DNA of 64,000 nt, taken from Devosia algicola. Lineage in GTDB: Bacteria > Pseudomonadota > Alphaproteobacteria > Rhizobiales > Devosiaceae. This document shows, one piece after another, positions 17,902-27,375 of the stretch (within the stretch, counting starts at the first letter, position 1; each line of letters begins with the position of its first letter). A program made the translations under genes and the position numbers. The notes beneath the pieces were generated by a model, which saw only the letters and a list, made by a program, of their open reading frames with translations, was not told the origin of the DNA and made no database searches. Location: NCBI RefSeq assembly GCF_028816455.1, contig NZ_CP118246.1, forward strand, positions 1,612,001 through 1,676,000, in the 5' to 3' direction.

Positions 17902-18234
17902 TTAGGCCTTTGCCATGCTGGATTTGATCAGACCGGCAATCGCGGTCAATATCCCGCCACTGACAAGACCCGTAATGCCTTGTCCAGCCAGAGCGCCAAT
18001 ATCCAGCCCGCCAGTAGTGGCACCTGTCGCGTCGGCAGTTGCGACCACATTGCCTACCAGCCCGTCAAGACCGGGGATTTGACCGGCCAGCCAAGTGCCG
18101 GCGATCCCTCCAACAGCCCCGACAATACTGTTGCCTGCTGGTCCCAAATCCACTTTTTTGACGACTTGAGCGATAATATTGCCGCCCGCACCGCCGCCGA
18201 TCAATTGCACGATCAGTGGTAATAACGCTTCCAT
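17902..18234 (-). CDS. Small glycine-rich hydrophobic protein
   Basis: A 110-residue protein rich in Gly, Ala and Ile, starting MEALLPLIVQLIGGGAGGNI and ending GLIKSSMAKA. It looks like a membrane-associated or membrane-inserting protein with repeated small-residue helices (SIVGAVGGIAGTWLAGQIPG). I do not recognise a characterised family. A very good ribosome site (AAGGGGG, 6 bases before the ATG) supports it as a real gene. It stands alone between the transporter and the SDR gene. Confidence 0.7.
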   Translation of the reverse strand: MEALLPLIVQLIGGGAGGNIIAQVVKKVDLGPAGNSIVGAVGGIAGTWLAGQIPGLDGLVGNVVATADATGATTGGLDIGALAGQGITGLVSGGILTAIAGLIKSSMAKA

Positions 18235-18439
18235 TTAGTCCCCCTTTTCGAATCGCCAACACGGCGATTGCCCTCACCAGCAAAGCCTAATCCCGATCGA
18301 ACGCCAACAATAGGGCAATAGCGCTGCCCAACCGCACACGGTCGGCACGTCGCCTCACGGCGCAAACATTGCTGATAGGCAGCAAATCGCAGTATCGTCC
18401 GCCAAACCAATTTGTCACGGCCAGTCGAATCATCACTCA

Positions 18440-19210
18440 ATGTCCCCAACTTCTCACCCACCGGTAGCCCTCGTCACCGGCGCCAGCGACCGCATCGGCG
18501 CCGCAATCGCCAGCCAACTTGGCACCAGTGGCTATAGCGTTATTGTTCACTATCGCTCTGATCCCGCCGGAGCCGATGAGGTCAAGTCCGCCATTTGCAA
18601 GTCAGGTGGCCACGCCGCGACCATTGGCGCCGACCTGACCAATAGGACCGAACGCGCATCGCTGATCGCCGAAGCAGCAGCCCCATTTGGCCCGCTAACA
18701 GTGTTGATCAACAACGCATCTGTTTTCGATCCAGACAGCGCTCTTGATCTGGACGAAGCAGTTTGGGACAAGCATTTTGCAATTCACGCCGAAGCGCCAA
18801 TGTTTTTGGCCCGCGATTTCGCGGCCCAATTGCCCGACGGCGCCGAAGGCAATATCGTCAATATGATCGATGAACGAGTGCTCAATCTCTCTCCGGCCTA
18901 TTTCAGCTATACCCTGTCCAAATCGGTGCTCTGGACCGCGACCCGGACGCTGGCCCAGTCCTTGGCACCGAATATTCGCGTCAATGCCATCGGCCCCGGA
19001 CCGGTGCTGCCGCATAGCCGCCAAAGTCAAACCGAGTTTGACCATTCCGTCGACCAACTGCCTCTCAAGCGCCACGCGAGCCCACACGACATCGCCGACG
19101 GGGTGTTGCTGTTGCTCAAAACCGGCTCATTGACCGGACAGATGCTCGCGCTCGATGGTGGCGAGCATCTCGAATTTCCTACCCGTGCAGCGCCGACGCC
19201 TCGCCGATGA
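18440..19210 (+). CDS. SDR-family oxidoreductase
   Basis: A 256-residue short-chain dehydrogenase/reductase. The NAD(P) motif is [17 protein letters not shown] occurs as INNASVF, and the catalytic Tyr-Lys pair appears as [12 protein letters not shown]. The usual Ser of the SDR triad is replaced in the NMIDERV region, as in FolM/pteridine-reductase-like members. [12 protein letters not shown] and a C-terminal [12 protein letters not shown] complete the fold. Similarity to dihydromonapterin/pteridine reductases is an impression from the motifs. Its stop overlaps the uvrC start by 4 bases. Confidence 0.85.
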   Translation: MSPTSHPPVALVTGASDRIGAAIASQLGTSGYSVIVHYRSDPAGADEVKSAICKSGGHAATIGADLTNRTERASLIAEAAAPFGPLTVLINNASVFDPDSALDLDEAVWDKHFAIHAEAPMFLARDFAAQLPDGAEGNIVNMIDERVLNLSPAYFSYTLSKSVLWTATRTLAQSLAPNIRVNAIGPGPVLPHSRQSQTEFDHSVDQLPLKRHASPHDIADGVLLLLKTGSLTGQMLALDGGEHLEFPTRAAPTPRR

Positions 19211-21087
19211 CTGAGCCAACGCCTCCGACCGGCCCCGAAATCATCAAGGCTTTCGTGCGCACCCTGCCTGCGGCGCCCGGCGTCTATCGAATGATCGATG
19301 CCCACGGTACCGTGGTTTATGTCGGCAAGGCACGCAGCCTCAAATCGCGCGTTACCAATTACACCCGACCCGAAGGATTGCCGACCCGCATCCAGCGCAT
19401 GATCGCAGCTACGGCGAATATGGAGTTTGTGCGCACCGAAACCGAGTCCGAAGCGCTATTGCTTGAGGCCAACCTCATCAAGCGCCTCAAACCGCGTTAC
19501 AATGTGCTGCTGCGCGACGACAAAAGCTTTCCCTACATACTGATCGCCACTGATCACCAAGCGCCCGAATTGATGAAGCATCGCGGCACCCGCCGGCGCA
19601 AAGGTCACTATTTCGGACCATTCGCCTCCGTCACCGCCGTCAACCGCACCATCGCCAGCCTGCAAAAGGCGTTTTTACTGCGCAATTGTTCGGACAGTTT
19701 TTATGCCGCGCGCACCCGGCCCTGCCTTCAGCATCAAATCAAGCGTTGCGCCGCCCCCTGCACCGGCGAAATATCGATTGAAGGCTATGGAGAACTGGTC
19801 AGCGAAGCGCGTGAATTTTTGAGTGGGCGCTCCAAGGGCGTACGCGATCATATGCAAAGCGAAATGAATACCGCTGCCGAAAATCTCGATTTCGAACGGG
19901 CCGCCCTTCTGCGTGATCGCCTGGGGGCACTGGCACTGATCCAGAGCCAGGGCGACGCCACGGCAAAGTCAGTTGAGGAAGCCGACATATTTGCCATTCA
20001 TCAGGACGGCGGGCAGTTTTGCGTTCAGGTGTTTTTCTTCCGTGCCTTCCAGAACTGGGGCAACCATGCTTTTCGGCCGCGCGCCGATGCTGACCTGAGC
20101 GAGACCGAAGTACTCGAAGCCTTCATCAGCCAATTCTACGAAAGCCGAACCCCGCCAAAATTACTCCTGCTCAGTCACCAGCTTAGCGAAACCGAACTGT
20201 TGGAGGAGGCACTCTCCAGCCGCGCCGGCTCACGCGTTTACGTGCAAACGCCACGACGCGGCGAAAAGCGAGACTTGGTCAATCACGCGATCAATAATGC
20301 GCGCGAGGCGCTCGGACGACAGTTGGCGGAAAGCGCCACCAACCGCAGCCTACTTGAAGGGGTGGCCGAACTGTTCGGTCTGAACGATGCACCGCGGCGG
20401 ATCGAAATATACGACAACTCCCATATTTCAGGCACCAACGCCGTTGGCGCCATGGTGGTCGCGGGTGAGGAAGGCTTCTCCAAAAAGCACTATCGCACCT
20501 TCAATATCAAATCGACAGACATCACCCCTGGCGATGATTTTGGCATGATGCGTGAGGTACTGACGCGCCGCTTCACGCGGCTCGCCAACGAGAGCGAGGA
20601 CGTCGACGAAGACGAATCGACGGGCATGCCGGATTGGCCCGATGTGGTTTTCATTGACGGCGGCGCCGGACAGATGAGTGCAGTTCGCGGCGTTATCGCT
20701 GAAATGAATCTGCCCAAGGAGGTCGTGTTTATCGGCATTGCCAAAGGCGAAGAGCGCGACGCGGGCCGAGAAAAATTCTTCATGGAGGGCCGCGACGCCT
20801 TCATGCTGCCGCACCGCGACCCGGTGCTCTACTACGTCCAGCGCTTGCGCGACGAAGCGCACCGTTTCGCCATCGGCACGCATCGCGCCAAGCGTAAAAA
20901 AGACCAGATCAAGAACCCCTTGGACGAAATCGACGGCATCGGTCCAACGCGCAAGCGCGCCCTGCTCAATCATTTCGGTTCTGCAAAGGCCGCCGCGCGC
21001 GCATCGCTGCAGGACCTGATGGCGGTTCCCGGTATCTCCGAGCAGATGGCGCAATTAATCTACGATCATTTCAATCAAAAGTCGTAG
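19207..21087 (+). CDS. uvrC: UvrABC excinuclease subunit C
   Basis: UvrC makes both incisions in nucleotide excision repair. The 626-residue protein has the N-terminal GIY-YIG domain ([20 protein letters not shown]), a Cys-containing region [15 protein letters not shown], the UVR motif [14 protein letters not shown] that contacts UvrB, the RNase H-like nuclease half with [20 protein letters not shown] and [12 protein letters not shown], and a C-terminal helix-hairpin-helix [16 protein letters not shown]. Length is normal. It is coupled to the SDR gene by an ATGA overlap. Confidence 0.97.
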   Translation: MTEPTPPTGPEIIKAFVRTLPAAPGVYRMIDAHGTVVYVGKARSLKSRVTNYTRPEGLPTRIQRMIAATANMEFVRTETESEALLLEANLIKRLKPRYNVLLRDDKSFPYILIATDHQAPELMKHRGTRRRKGHYFGPFASVTAVNRTIASLQKAFLLRNCSDSFYAARTRPCLQHQIKRCAAPCTGEISIEGYGELVSEAREFLSGRSKGVRDHMQSEMNTAAENLDFERAALLRDRLGALALIQSQGDATAKSVEEADIFAIHQDGGQFCVQVFFFRAFQNWGNHAFRPRADADLSETEVLEAFISQFYESRTPPKLLLLSHQLSETELLEEALSSRAGSRVYVQTPRRGEKRDLVNHAINNAREALGRQLAESATNRSLLEGVAELFGLNDAPRRIEIYDNSHISGTNAVGAMVVAGEEGFSKKHYRTFNIKSTDITPGDDFGMMREVLTRRFTRLANESEDVDEDESTGMPDWPDVVFIDGGAGQMSAVRGVIAEMNLPKEVVFIGIAKGEERDAGREKFFMEGRDAFMLPHRDPVLYYVQRLRDEAHRFAIGTHRAKRKKDQIKNPLDEIDGIGPTRKRALLNHFGSAKAAARASLQDLMAVPGISEQMAQLIYDHFNQKS

Positions 21088-21122
21088 TCGACAAGCCGAT
21101 CCTGCTGGGTTATTAAGGCGAC

Positions 21123-21200
21123 ATGACCCGTTCCGCCACATTTTCGTTTTGGTATTTTAGCTATCCGATACCGGCGGAGGCAGGGACGCGCTTGAACTAA
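21123..21200 (+). CDS. Aromatic-codon leader peptide ahead of the DAHP synthase gene
   Basis: A 25-codon frame runs from ATG at 21123 to TAA at 21200 and reads MTRSATFSFWYFSYP followed by ten more residues. Codons 7-14 contain three Phe, one Trp and two Tyr in eight positions. AAGG lies 4 bases upstream. A strong intrinsic terminator follows at 21233-21260, and the gene for the first enzyme of aromatic synthesis starts at 21296. This is the layout of a transcription-attenuation leader sensing charged tRNAs for aromatic amino acids. CGGCGG at 21172-21177 could pair with CCGCCG at 21231-21236 as an antiterminator. Confidence 0.7.
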   Translation: MTRSATFSFWYFSYPIPAEAGTRLN

Positions 21201-21232
21201 CCAACCAAGTCACACAATAATCCCAAAAAGCC

Positions 21233-21260
21233 GCCGCCAGCCCAACTGGCGGCTTTTTTT
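21233..21260 (+). terminator. Intrinsic terminator (attenuator) before the DAHP synthase gene
   Basis: A perfect 8-base stem, GCCGCCAG and CTGGCGGC, with loop CCCAA is followed directly by seven T. It lies between the leader peptide and the GTG start of the DAHP synthase gene. It could also serve as the uvrC terminator, but its place after an aromatic-codon leader favours attenuation. Confidence 0.8.
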
Positions 21261-21295
21261 GTCGCCGGTCGGTCCCCAACCAGGAGCCTACCGCC

Positions 21296-22369
21296 GTGTT
21301 GAAATCCACCGACGATCTTCGTATCCGCGATATCCGCGAACTAAGTACCCCGCTCGATGTCATGCGCGAATTCCCGCGCACCGACGCCGCCACCCGCACC
21401 GTGCTCAGCGCCCGCCACGCCGTCCACAACATTCTCCATGGTCATGATGACCGGCTCGCGGTCATTGTTGGACCCTGTTCAATTCATGATCCCGAAGCCG
21501 CCCTTGAATACGCCCGCAAGCTGGCGATACTGCGCCAAACACTCGGCGACCGCCTCGAAATCATCATGCGCGTCTACTTCGAAAAACCCCGCACCACGGT
21601 GGGTTGGAAAGGTTTGATCAATGACCCCAGCCTCGATGGCAGCTTCCAGATTGATCAGGGCCTGCGGCTGGCGCGCAATCTGTTGCTCGAAATAAACAAT
21701 CTCGACCTGCCCGCCGCCTGCGAGTTTCTCGACATGACCACGCCGCAATATCTGGCCGATCTCGTCTCCTGGGCGGCCATTGGAGCGCGCACTACCGAAA
21801 GCCAGATCCACCGCGAATTGGCCTCGGGCACTTCCTGTGCCATCGGCTTCAAGAATGGTACTGATGGCAATGTGCGCATCGCGCTCGACGCCGTGCGCTC
21901 AGCCAGCCAACCCCATCATTTCCTTGCTGTAACCAAAGATGGCCGCTCAGCAATTGCCTCCACCAGTGGGAACGATGATTGTCATATCATCCTGCGCGGC
22001 GGCAAGACCCCCAATTATGATGCGCAAAGCGTCGATGCCGTTGGTGCAGAGATGACCAAAGCCAATGTACGCCCGGCGATCATGATAGATGCCAGCCATG
22101 CCAACAGTCACAAAAAACCCGAGAACCAACCACTGGTGCTCGCTAATGTTGGCACCCAACTGGCTGCTGGTGAACAGCGCATCATCGGCACCATGATCGA
22201 GTCAAATCTGGTGGCCGGCCGGCAGGACCTTGTACCCGGCCAACCGCTGACCTATGGCCAATCCATTACCGATGGTTGTATCGATTGGAAAACCACCGTG
22301 AACGCGCTGAACAATCTTGCCGACGCGATTACCGCACGACGCAAGGCCTGCGCCAAAGCGGTTGCCTGA
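21296..22369 (+). CDS. aroG: 3-deoxy-7-phosphoheptulonate (DAHP) synthase, class I AroFGH type
   Basis: Condenses phosphoenolpyruvate with erythrose 4-phosphate, the entry reaction of the shikimate pathway. The 357-residue protein is of the E. coli AroG/F/H class, with VIVGPCSIHDPEAALEYA, IIMRVYFEKPRTTVGWKGL, GARTTESQIHRELASG, GFKNGTDGNV, LRGGKTPNY, and IMIDASHANSHKKPENQ. The GTG at 21296 is chosen because CAGGAG lies 8 bases upstream. The aromatic-codon leader and terminator in front suggest control by attenuation. Which aromatic amino acid inhibits the enzyme cannot be read from sequence. Confidence 0.95.
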   Translation: MLKSTDDLRIRDIRELSTPLDVMREFPRTDAATRTVLSARHAVHNILHGHDDRLAVIVGPCSIHDPEAALEYARKLAILRQTLGDRLEIIMRVYFEKPRTTVGWKGLINDPSLDGSFQIDQGLRLARNLLLEINNLDLPAACEFLDMTTPQYLADLVSWAAIGARTTESQIHRELASGTSCAIGFKNGTDGNVRIALDAVRSASQPHHFLAVTKDGRSAIASTSGNDDCHIILRGGKTPNYDAQSVDAVGAEMTKANVRPAIMIDASHANSHKKPENQPLVLANVGTQLAAGEQRIIGTMIESNLVAGRQDLVPGQPLTYGQSITDGCIDWKTTVNALNNLADAITARRKACAKAVA

Positions 22370-22382
22370 TCAGCACCGATCC

Positions 22383-22407
22383 AGCCGGGCGCGGCAAACG
22401 CCCGGCT
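22383..22407. terminator. Hairpin between convergent aroG and gnd
   Basis: A perfect 9-base stem, AGCCGGGCG and CGCCCGGCT, with loop CGGCAAA lies in the short gap between the two convergent stops and can act for both directions. T-rich tracts are weak. Confidence 0.55.
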
Positions 22408-22416
22408 ATCATATGC

Positions 22417-23434
22417 TCAGTCTTCGGTTTCCGGCTTTTCCAAATGCCCGCCAAACGCCAGGCGCATCGCCGAAAGCAACCGATCAGCAAATTCGGATTC
22501 GCCGCGTGAGCCTGAACCGGCCAAACAGGGCTGACGACAGGACCGGCGCCGGAACGCCGGTTTCAATCGCCGCCTGCAAGGTCCAGCGCCCCTCGCCGGA
22601 ATCCGATACACGACCGCCAAAACCTGACAGGCCTTCGTCGGCTTTGAGTGCCTGCGCGGTCAAATCGAGTAACCATGAACCGATCACACTGCCATGGCGC
22701 CACACTTCGGCGACTTCTGACAGATCAATGTCGAATTGATAATATTTGGGATTCCGCAAGGGTGTCGTTTCGGCGTCTGCCTCGCGGGTACCCTTGCCTT
22801 CATTGGCGGCTTTTAGAATGTTAATTCCTTCGGCATAGGCGGCCATCACCCCATACTCGATGCCATTATGCACCATTTTTGTATAGTGCCCGGCCCCCGT
22901 CGGTCCACAGTGCAAATAGCCCAGATAGGCCGTACTTGGCGCGTCGGTGGGCGCTACGGCGCCTGTGTCCAGTCCGGGTGCCAGCGTCGCAAAGACTGTA
23001 TCGAGACGCTTGACCGCCTCCTTCGGCCCCCCGATCATCAGGCAAAAGCCCCGTTCAAGCCCCCAGACGCCACCACTGGTGCCCACGTCCAGATAGTTGA
23101 TCCCCTTGGCTGCCAACACTTCGCCGCGGTCGATATCGTCATGATAGAACGAATTGCCACCATCAATGATAATCCCGCCGGGGCCCATCATATCGGCCAG
23201 TTTATCAACCGTTCCGCCCACCACCGCAGCGGGTAACATCAGCCACACAGCACCAGTCTTGCCGACCTTGGCGACCACCTCGTCCATGGACTTGGCACCG
23301 ACGGCGCCCTCACCAACGAGGCTGGCGACATTTTTTGGATCAAGGTCATAAACCACGCACTCATGGCCATCTTTCATCAGACGCCGCACCATATTGGCAC
23401 CCATTCGTCCTAGTCCGATCATTGCAAGTTGCAT
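22417..23434 (-). CDS. gnd: 6-phosphogluconate dehydrogenase, decarboxylating, short type (frame broken by one extra base)
   Basis: Oxidises 6-phosphogluconate to ribulose 5-phosphate and CO2. This is the short YqeC/GntZ type, 338 residues after repair, often NAD-dependent. The Rossmann start is MQLAMIGLGRMGANMVRRLM. Other signatures are GTSGGVWGLERGFCLMIGG, the catalytic segment YTKMVHNGIEYGVM and WRHGSVIGSWLLDL. As read, the C-terminus turns into unrelated residues. Removing one base at 22511/22512 (plus strand GAGCCTGA to GAGCTGA) restores RFSSRGESEFADRLLSAMR and a stop at 22417. Confidence 0.92.
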
Positions 23435-23667
23435 CTTGTTGCCTTTGGTTTGGTTGAATGGGCGCGCAACACGGTATCAACCCGTGCCATGCGATTGCTG
23501 ATCCATGTTTGCCAGCACATTTGGCAGACGCTGCTCAAGTTACCAATATCGCGGGCAAACTTGTCGCAGCCGAACTATTAGCAAGTCATATATCCAATAT
23601 CATCATCCGAAGTCACGGAACGAAATCGCGCCTTGACCGCTCGCTACGCTTCCTATTGTCTCCGCTC

Positions 23668-24237
23668 ATGGCAAGCACGTCTCAAATCACCTCGATTCCG
23701 AACCTGATCACTATCGCCCGGATTGTGGCAATACCCTTGATCGCCTGGTTGGTGATCCTCGCCGATCCCGGTCTGCGCCTGTTGGCACTGGTCCTTTTTG
23801 TATTGGCGGCGGCCAGTGACTGGATCGATGGCTATCTGGCCCGTAAATGGAACCAGATATCCCCTTTGGGGCGGATGCTAGATCCAATTGCCGACAAGTT
23901 GCTCGTCGGTGTCATGCTCGTTGTTCTGGCCTATGACCATACTCTTAGCGCCTTGGACCTGATTCCGGCCTGTACAATCTTGTTTCGCGAAATTTTCATT
24001 TCTGGCCTACGAGAGTTTTTGGGCAACACCAAGATCGTCTTGCCCGTTTCGAAGCTGGCCAAGTGGAAGACGACCACCCAGCTGGTTGCCATCGCCATTC
24101 TGCTGCTCGTGACCACCCTCCCCGCGCTCGACCTGATCGGCACGGCATTGATCTGGCTCGCCGGCTTGTTGACGCTGTGGACCGGCATCCAGTATTTCCG
24201 CGCCAGTTGGCCACATCTATCGGGCGAAACCCAATGA
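23668..24237 (+). CDS. pgsA: CDP-diacylglycerol-glycerol-3-phosphate 3-phosphatidyltransferase
   Basis: Makes phosphatidylglycerol phosphate in the inner membrane, the first committed step to phosphatidylglycerol and cardiolipin. The 189-residue protein has four to five membrane helices and the CDP-alcohol phosphatidyltransferase signature DWIDGYLARKWNQISPLGRM followed by LDPIADK (DGx2ARx8Gx3Dx3D). SIPNLITIARIVAIPLIAW is the usual N-terminal helix. The ATG at 23668 is chosen because homologues begin shortly before IPNLIT; an upstream in-frame extension to 23458 looks non-coding. It overlaps moaD by ATGA. Confidence 0.93.
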   Translation: MASTSQITSIPNLITIARIVAIPLIAWLVILADPGLRLLALVLFVLAAASDWIDGYLARKWNQISPLGRMLDPIADKLLVGVMLVVLAYDHTLSALDLIPACTILFREIFISGLREFLGNTKIVLPVSKLAKWKTTTQLVAIAILLLVTTLPALDLIGTALIWLAGLLTLWTGIQYFRASWPHLSGETQ

Positions 24238-24485
24238 GGGTCCTTTATTTCGCGTGGCTCAGGGAACGGCTGGATCGCAGCGAGCAACAGGTTGAGCCGC
24301 CTGAACAGGTCAAAACGGTAGCGGATCTGATCAATTGGATGGCTGAAAATGATGAAGCCTTTGCTCTGGCAGTTGAGAAACGCAGCCTGATTCGCGCCGC
24401 GATCAACGCTCAAATCGTCAGCCACGACGCCTCACTTGCGGACGCCCACACCATTGCGTTGTTTCCACCAATGACCGGGGGATAG
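24234..24485 (+). CDS. moaD: Molybdopterin synthase sulfur-carrier subunit
   Basis: MoaD carries the thiocarboxylate sulfur used by MoaE to make molybdopterin dithiolene. The 83-residue ubiquitin-like protein starts MRVLYFAWLRERLDRSEQQV and ends FPPMTGG with the essential Gly-Gly tail. It overlaps pgsA (ATGA at 24234-24237) and is followed 2 bases later by moaE. Confidence 0.95.
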   Translation: MRVLYFAWLRERLDRSEQQVEPPEQVKTVADLINWMAENDEAFALAVEKRSLIRAAINAQIVSHDASLADAHTIALFPPMTGG

Positions 24486-24487
24486 GC

Positions 24488-24934
24488 GTGACCGTCAGGG
24501 TGATCAGCCAACATTTTGATCCCGGCGAGCAAATCAATGCCTTCGTCAAGGATCATCATGGCGCCGGGGCGGCCGTCACTTTTACCGGGCTGGTTCGCTC
24601 AAGCCCGAGCGATCCCATCACCACACTGACCCTCGAATGCTATCCTGAACTGGCCGTCAATCAGCTCGACGCCATTCGCTCAGAGGCGCTGACGCGCTTC
24701 AACCTGCTCGCCGCGACAATAATCCACCGCTATGGCACCATGAAACCCGGCAATCCCATCGTTCAGGTCATGACACTGGCGCCCCACCGCGGGGACGCGT
24801 TCGACGGCGCACAGTTCCTGATGGATTATCTCAAGACCGACGCGCCATTCTGGAAAAAAGAAACCGGGCCGGCCGGCACCAAATGGATCGAGTCCAAATC
24901 GTCGGACGATCGGGCCAGGGCCCGCTGGGAGTAG
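24488..24934 (+). CDS. moaE: Molybdopterin synthase catalytic subunit
   Basis: MoaE converts precursor Z (cPMP) to molybdopterin with sulfur from MoaD. The 148-residue protein shows GAAVTFTGLVR, YPELAVNQLDAI, IIHRYGTMKPGNPIVQVMTL, APHRGDAFDGAQFLMDYLKT and the catalytic Lys region PFWKKE. It starts with GTG at 24488, directly after moaD. A bidirectional terminator follows. Confidence 0.95.
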   Translation: MTVRVISQHFDPGEQINAFVKDHHGAGAAVTFTGLVRSSPSDPITTLTLECYPELAVNQLDAIRSEALTRFNLLAATIIHRYGTMKPGNPIVQVMTLAPHRGDAFDGAQFLMDYLKTDAPFWKKETGPAGTKWIESKSSDDRARARWE

Positions 24935-24944
24935 CTGAAAGTCA

Positions 24945-24972
24945 AAAAGCCGGGAACCTGATCCCGGCTTTT
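24945..24972. terminator. Bidirectional intrinsic terminator between moaE and ilvE
   Basis: Arms AAAAGCCGGGA and TCCCGGCTTTT with loop ACCTGA make an 11-base stem with A and T tracts at its base, so it can terminate both convergent transcripts. Confidence 0.9.
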
Positions 24973-24992
24973 CAGTCGTCATGTGGCCAAAT

Positions 24993-25883
24993 CTATTCAG
25001 CCGCTGCCTTTTTTGGCTGCACCTCGGCGCTATAGGCCGCCATCAAGGTGCGACAAGCATCGCCGGGGGTGAACGCGACATCACCAACCAGCGACACAGG
25101 TGTTACCTCCGCCGCAGTGCCGGTCAGAAAACACTCGTCAAACTGCTTCAGTTCCTCGGGTTTCATATGCCGTTCGGTAATTGTATAGCCGTTGCGCTTG
25201 GCCAGATCGATCAGCGTGCGGCGCGTTATGCCATTGAGGAAACAGTCCGGCTTTGGCGTGGTGATATCCTTGCCTTTGACGAAAAAGACGTTTGCGCCCG
25301 TCGCCTCTGCGACATAGCCGCGATAATCCAGCATCAGCGCATCAGAAAAGCCATTATCCATGGCCGCATGCTTTGACAGTGTGCAGATCATATAGAGCCC
25401 GGCCGCCTTGGCCGAACATGGAATAGTGTCCGGCGCTGGCCGCCGCCACTTGCTCCACTCGAGGCGAATGCCCTTGAGTTTTTCCTCAGGCGAAAAATAG
25501 CTCGGCCAAACCCAGGCAGCAATCGCCAGATGTACCTTGTTGTTGCGCGCCGGCACGCTAAGCTCTTCCGAGCCGCGCCACGCCACAGGGCGGACATAGG
25601 CATCAACCAGATTGTTTTTCGCCAACACCTGACGACAGGCTTCGTCAATCTCGTCGGCCGAATAGGGGATATTGAAATCGAGCGTGTCAGCCGAAAAAAT
25701 CAAGCGATCAGTGTGCTCACGAAGCTTGAAAATTTCGCCACCATAGGCGCGTTCGCCTTCAAATACGCTGCTGGCATAGTGCAGACCATGGGTCAGCACA
25801 TGCACGGTGGCATCGCCCCACGGCACCATTGCGCCGTCATACCAAATCCAACCCTCGCGCTGATCCATTGGCAGGCCCGCCAT
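24993..25883 (-). CDS. ilvE: Branched-chain amino acid aminotransferase
   Basis: A PLP-dependent class IV aminotransferase that interconverts branched-chain amino acids and their 2-oxo acids, 296 residues. Signatures are IWYDGAMVPWGDATVHVLTH, GLHYASSVFEGERAYGG, the PLP lysine region CSAKAAGLYMI, LMLDYRGYVAEATGANVFFV, LNGITRRTLIDLAK and CFLTGTAAEVTPV. The ATG at 25883 (MAGLPMDQREG) is chosen for its GGGAG site 6 bases upstream; two other in-frame starts lie 5 and 15 codons earlier. It is divergent from a MarR gene that probably regulates it or is regulated with it. Confidence 0.95.
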   Translation of the reverse strand: MAGLPMDQREGWIWYDGAMVPWGDATVHVLTHGLHYASSVFEGERAYGGEIFKLREHTDRLIFSADTLDFNIPYSADEIDEACRQVLAKNNLVDAYVRPVAWRGSEELSVPARNNKVHLAIAAWVWPSYFSPEEKLKGIRLEWSKWRRPAPDTIPCSAKAAGLYMICTLSKHAAMDNGFSDALMLDYRGYVAEATGANVFFVKGKDITTPKPDCFLNGITRRTLIDLAKRNGYTITERHMKPEELKQFDECFLTGTAAEVTPVSLVGDVAFTPGDACRTLMAAYSAEVQPKKAAAE

Positions 25884-26020
25884 GATCCTCTCCCACATTG
25901 CAAAATTTTTGGGCCGGCTTCCCACCAAAACCCGTTGCTTAGATCATGCCCGACGCCCTGACCCTTGGCAAACCACTATGGCTGCGAGATAAGAACCTTC
26001 GACATCTCTATGGGGCAACA

Positions 26021-26539
26021 ATGGCAGCGAACAAAATAAATGTCAACATACCTGACATAAATACGAACAATGGCCCCGACAGCCCATTGCCGCTAGATAT
26101 CATGGGCCTGTTCTTTTTCGCCTATCGCGATTTTGTTGGCGACGCTGATGCATTGCTTGAGCGTCAGGGCTTTGGCCGTGCCCACCACCGCGTGCTCTAT
26201 TTCGTCAATCTCAAACCCGGCATGCCGGTAGCCGACCTGCTCGAAATTCTCAAGATCACCAAACAGAGCTTGGCGCGCGTTCTGCGTCAACTCATCGACA
26301 ACGGCTATATCGAGCAGCAAACAGGGCCCGCTGACCGTCGCCAACGCCTGCTCTTCGCCACCGACAAGGGGCGCGATTTCTTTGCCATACTGTCAAAAAG
26401 TCAGGCAAGCCGGATTGAAGCGGCCATAGCCTCCTTGCCAACCGGATCCGACATGATTGTGCGCGGCTTTCTGGCCAGCATGGTCGAACCGAGTGATCAC
26501 CCAAGGCTTGATCGTCTCGGCCTCACAAGGAACATGTAG
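26021..26539 (+). CDS. MarR-family regulator divergent from ilvE
   Basis: A 172-residue winged-helix regulator. The body has LDIMGLFFFAYRDFVGDADA, FGRAHHRVLYFVNLKPGMPV, the recognition helix region ILKITKQSLARVLRQLIDNG, and the wing GPADRRQRLLFATDKG. The ATG at 26021 (MAANKINV) is preferred; an in-frame start at 25946 would add 25 poorly conserved-looking residues. An adjacent divergent ilvE-marR arrangement is familiar in Hyphomicrobiales. Confidence 0.86.
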   Translation: MAANKINVNIPDINTNNGPDSPLPLDIMGLFFFAYRDFVGDADALLERQGFGRAHHRVLYFVNLKPGMPVADLLEILKITKQSLARVLRQLIDNGYIEQQTGPADRRQRLLFATDKGRDFFAILSKSQASRIEAAIASLPTGSDMIVRGFLASMVEPSDHPRLDRLGLTRNM

Positions 26540-26550
26540 GCCAAAAGATC

Positions 26551-27375
26551 CTATTCACGCCCGATTTCGGCACTGCGTGCCCGCGCGGCAGCCACGGCCT
26601 TGTCAACCAGATCAACGAAACCGCCCTCACCCATCAATATCGCCAATGCAGCGGCCGTGGTACCTTTTGGCGACGTGACATTGGTGCGCAATTGCGTCGC
26701 CGACGATGGATCGGCCTCCATGAGCGCCGCCGCGCCGATAACGGTCTGGCGGCCCAGAAGGTCGGCAACCTCATCGCTCAAACCATGTCGCCGCGCTGCC
26801 TCGCTAAGGGCCTCCACAAGGTGAAAGACATAGGCTGGACCGGAGCCCGAGACACCCGTCAAGGCATCCAGCTCCGCCTCATTTTTTAGCCAGACCACGG
26901 CACCGGACGCCGAAAACAGCGCCTGGGCAATATCACGATCAGCATCGTCAATTTCGGCCGGCACCAGACCGGTGACGCCCCGGCCAACCTGCGATGGCGT
27001 ATTGGGCATGGTGCGGATAACGCGCTTTGTATGCAACCCATCGGTCAGAACTTGCATCGAAATGCCCGCCGCGACCGATAACACCAGCGAACTGGCGTCA
27101 ATTTTCGGGGCAATTTCGCCCAATATCGTGCGCAATACTTGTGGTTTGACCGCCAACACCAGTACACGCGGCACAATGGCATCCATGGCAGGGACAAGCC
27201 GCAGGTTTCGTTCGGCGGCATAGGCAATCAGGTCCGGCTTGGGACGCGGCGACACCAGAATCAGATTTTCAGGCTGCAAGCCAGCATCGAGCCAGCCGCG
27301 CACCAGCGCCATACCCATCTTGCCAGCCCCCAGCAACACGACGGGGCCGACATCGCTAAGGCTGACCGCGCTCAT
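26551..27375 (-). CDS. proC: Pyrroline-5-carboxylate reductase
   Basis: Reduces 1-pyrroline-5-carboxylate to L-proline with NAD(P)H. The 274-residue protein has the Rossmann motif LLGAGKMGMALVRGWLDAG, LAVKPQVLRTIL, VLSVAAGISMQ, RTMPNTPSQVGRGVTGLVP, and the C-terminal signature SGSGPAYVFHLVEALSEAA with NVTSPKGTTAAAL. The ATG at 27375 overlaps the stop of the upstream YbjN gene by 4 bases, which sets the start. Confidence 0.95.
   Translation of the reverse strand: MSAVSLSDVGPVVLLGAGKMGMALVRGWLDAGLQPENLILVSPRPKPDLIAYAAERNLRLVPAMDAIVPRVLVLAVKPQVLRTILGEIAPKIDASSLVLSVAAGISMQVLTDGLHTKRVIRTMPNTPSQVGRGVTGLVPAEIDDADRDIAQALFSASGAVVWLKNEAELDALTGVSGSGPAYVFHLVEALSEAARRHGLSDEVADLLGRQTVIGAAALMEADPSSATQLRTNVTSPKGTTAAALAILMGEGGFVDLVDKAVAAARARSAEIGRE

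Noticed and set aside
17275..18222. A 315-codon frame antisense to the DMT transporter and running over the small hydrophobic gene
   Set aside because: It is rich in His, Gln and Arg with no motif, and it covers two genes on the other strand that have good ribosome sites and family features.
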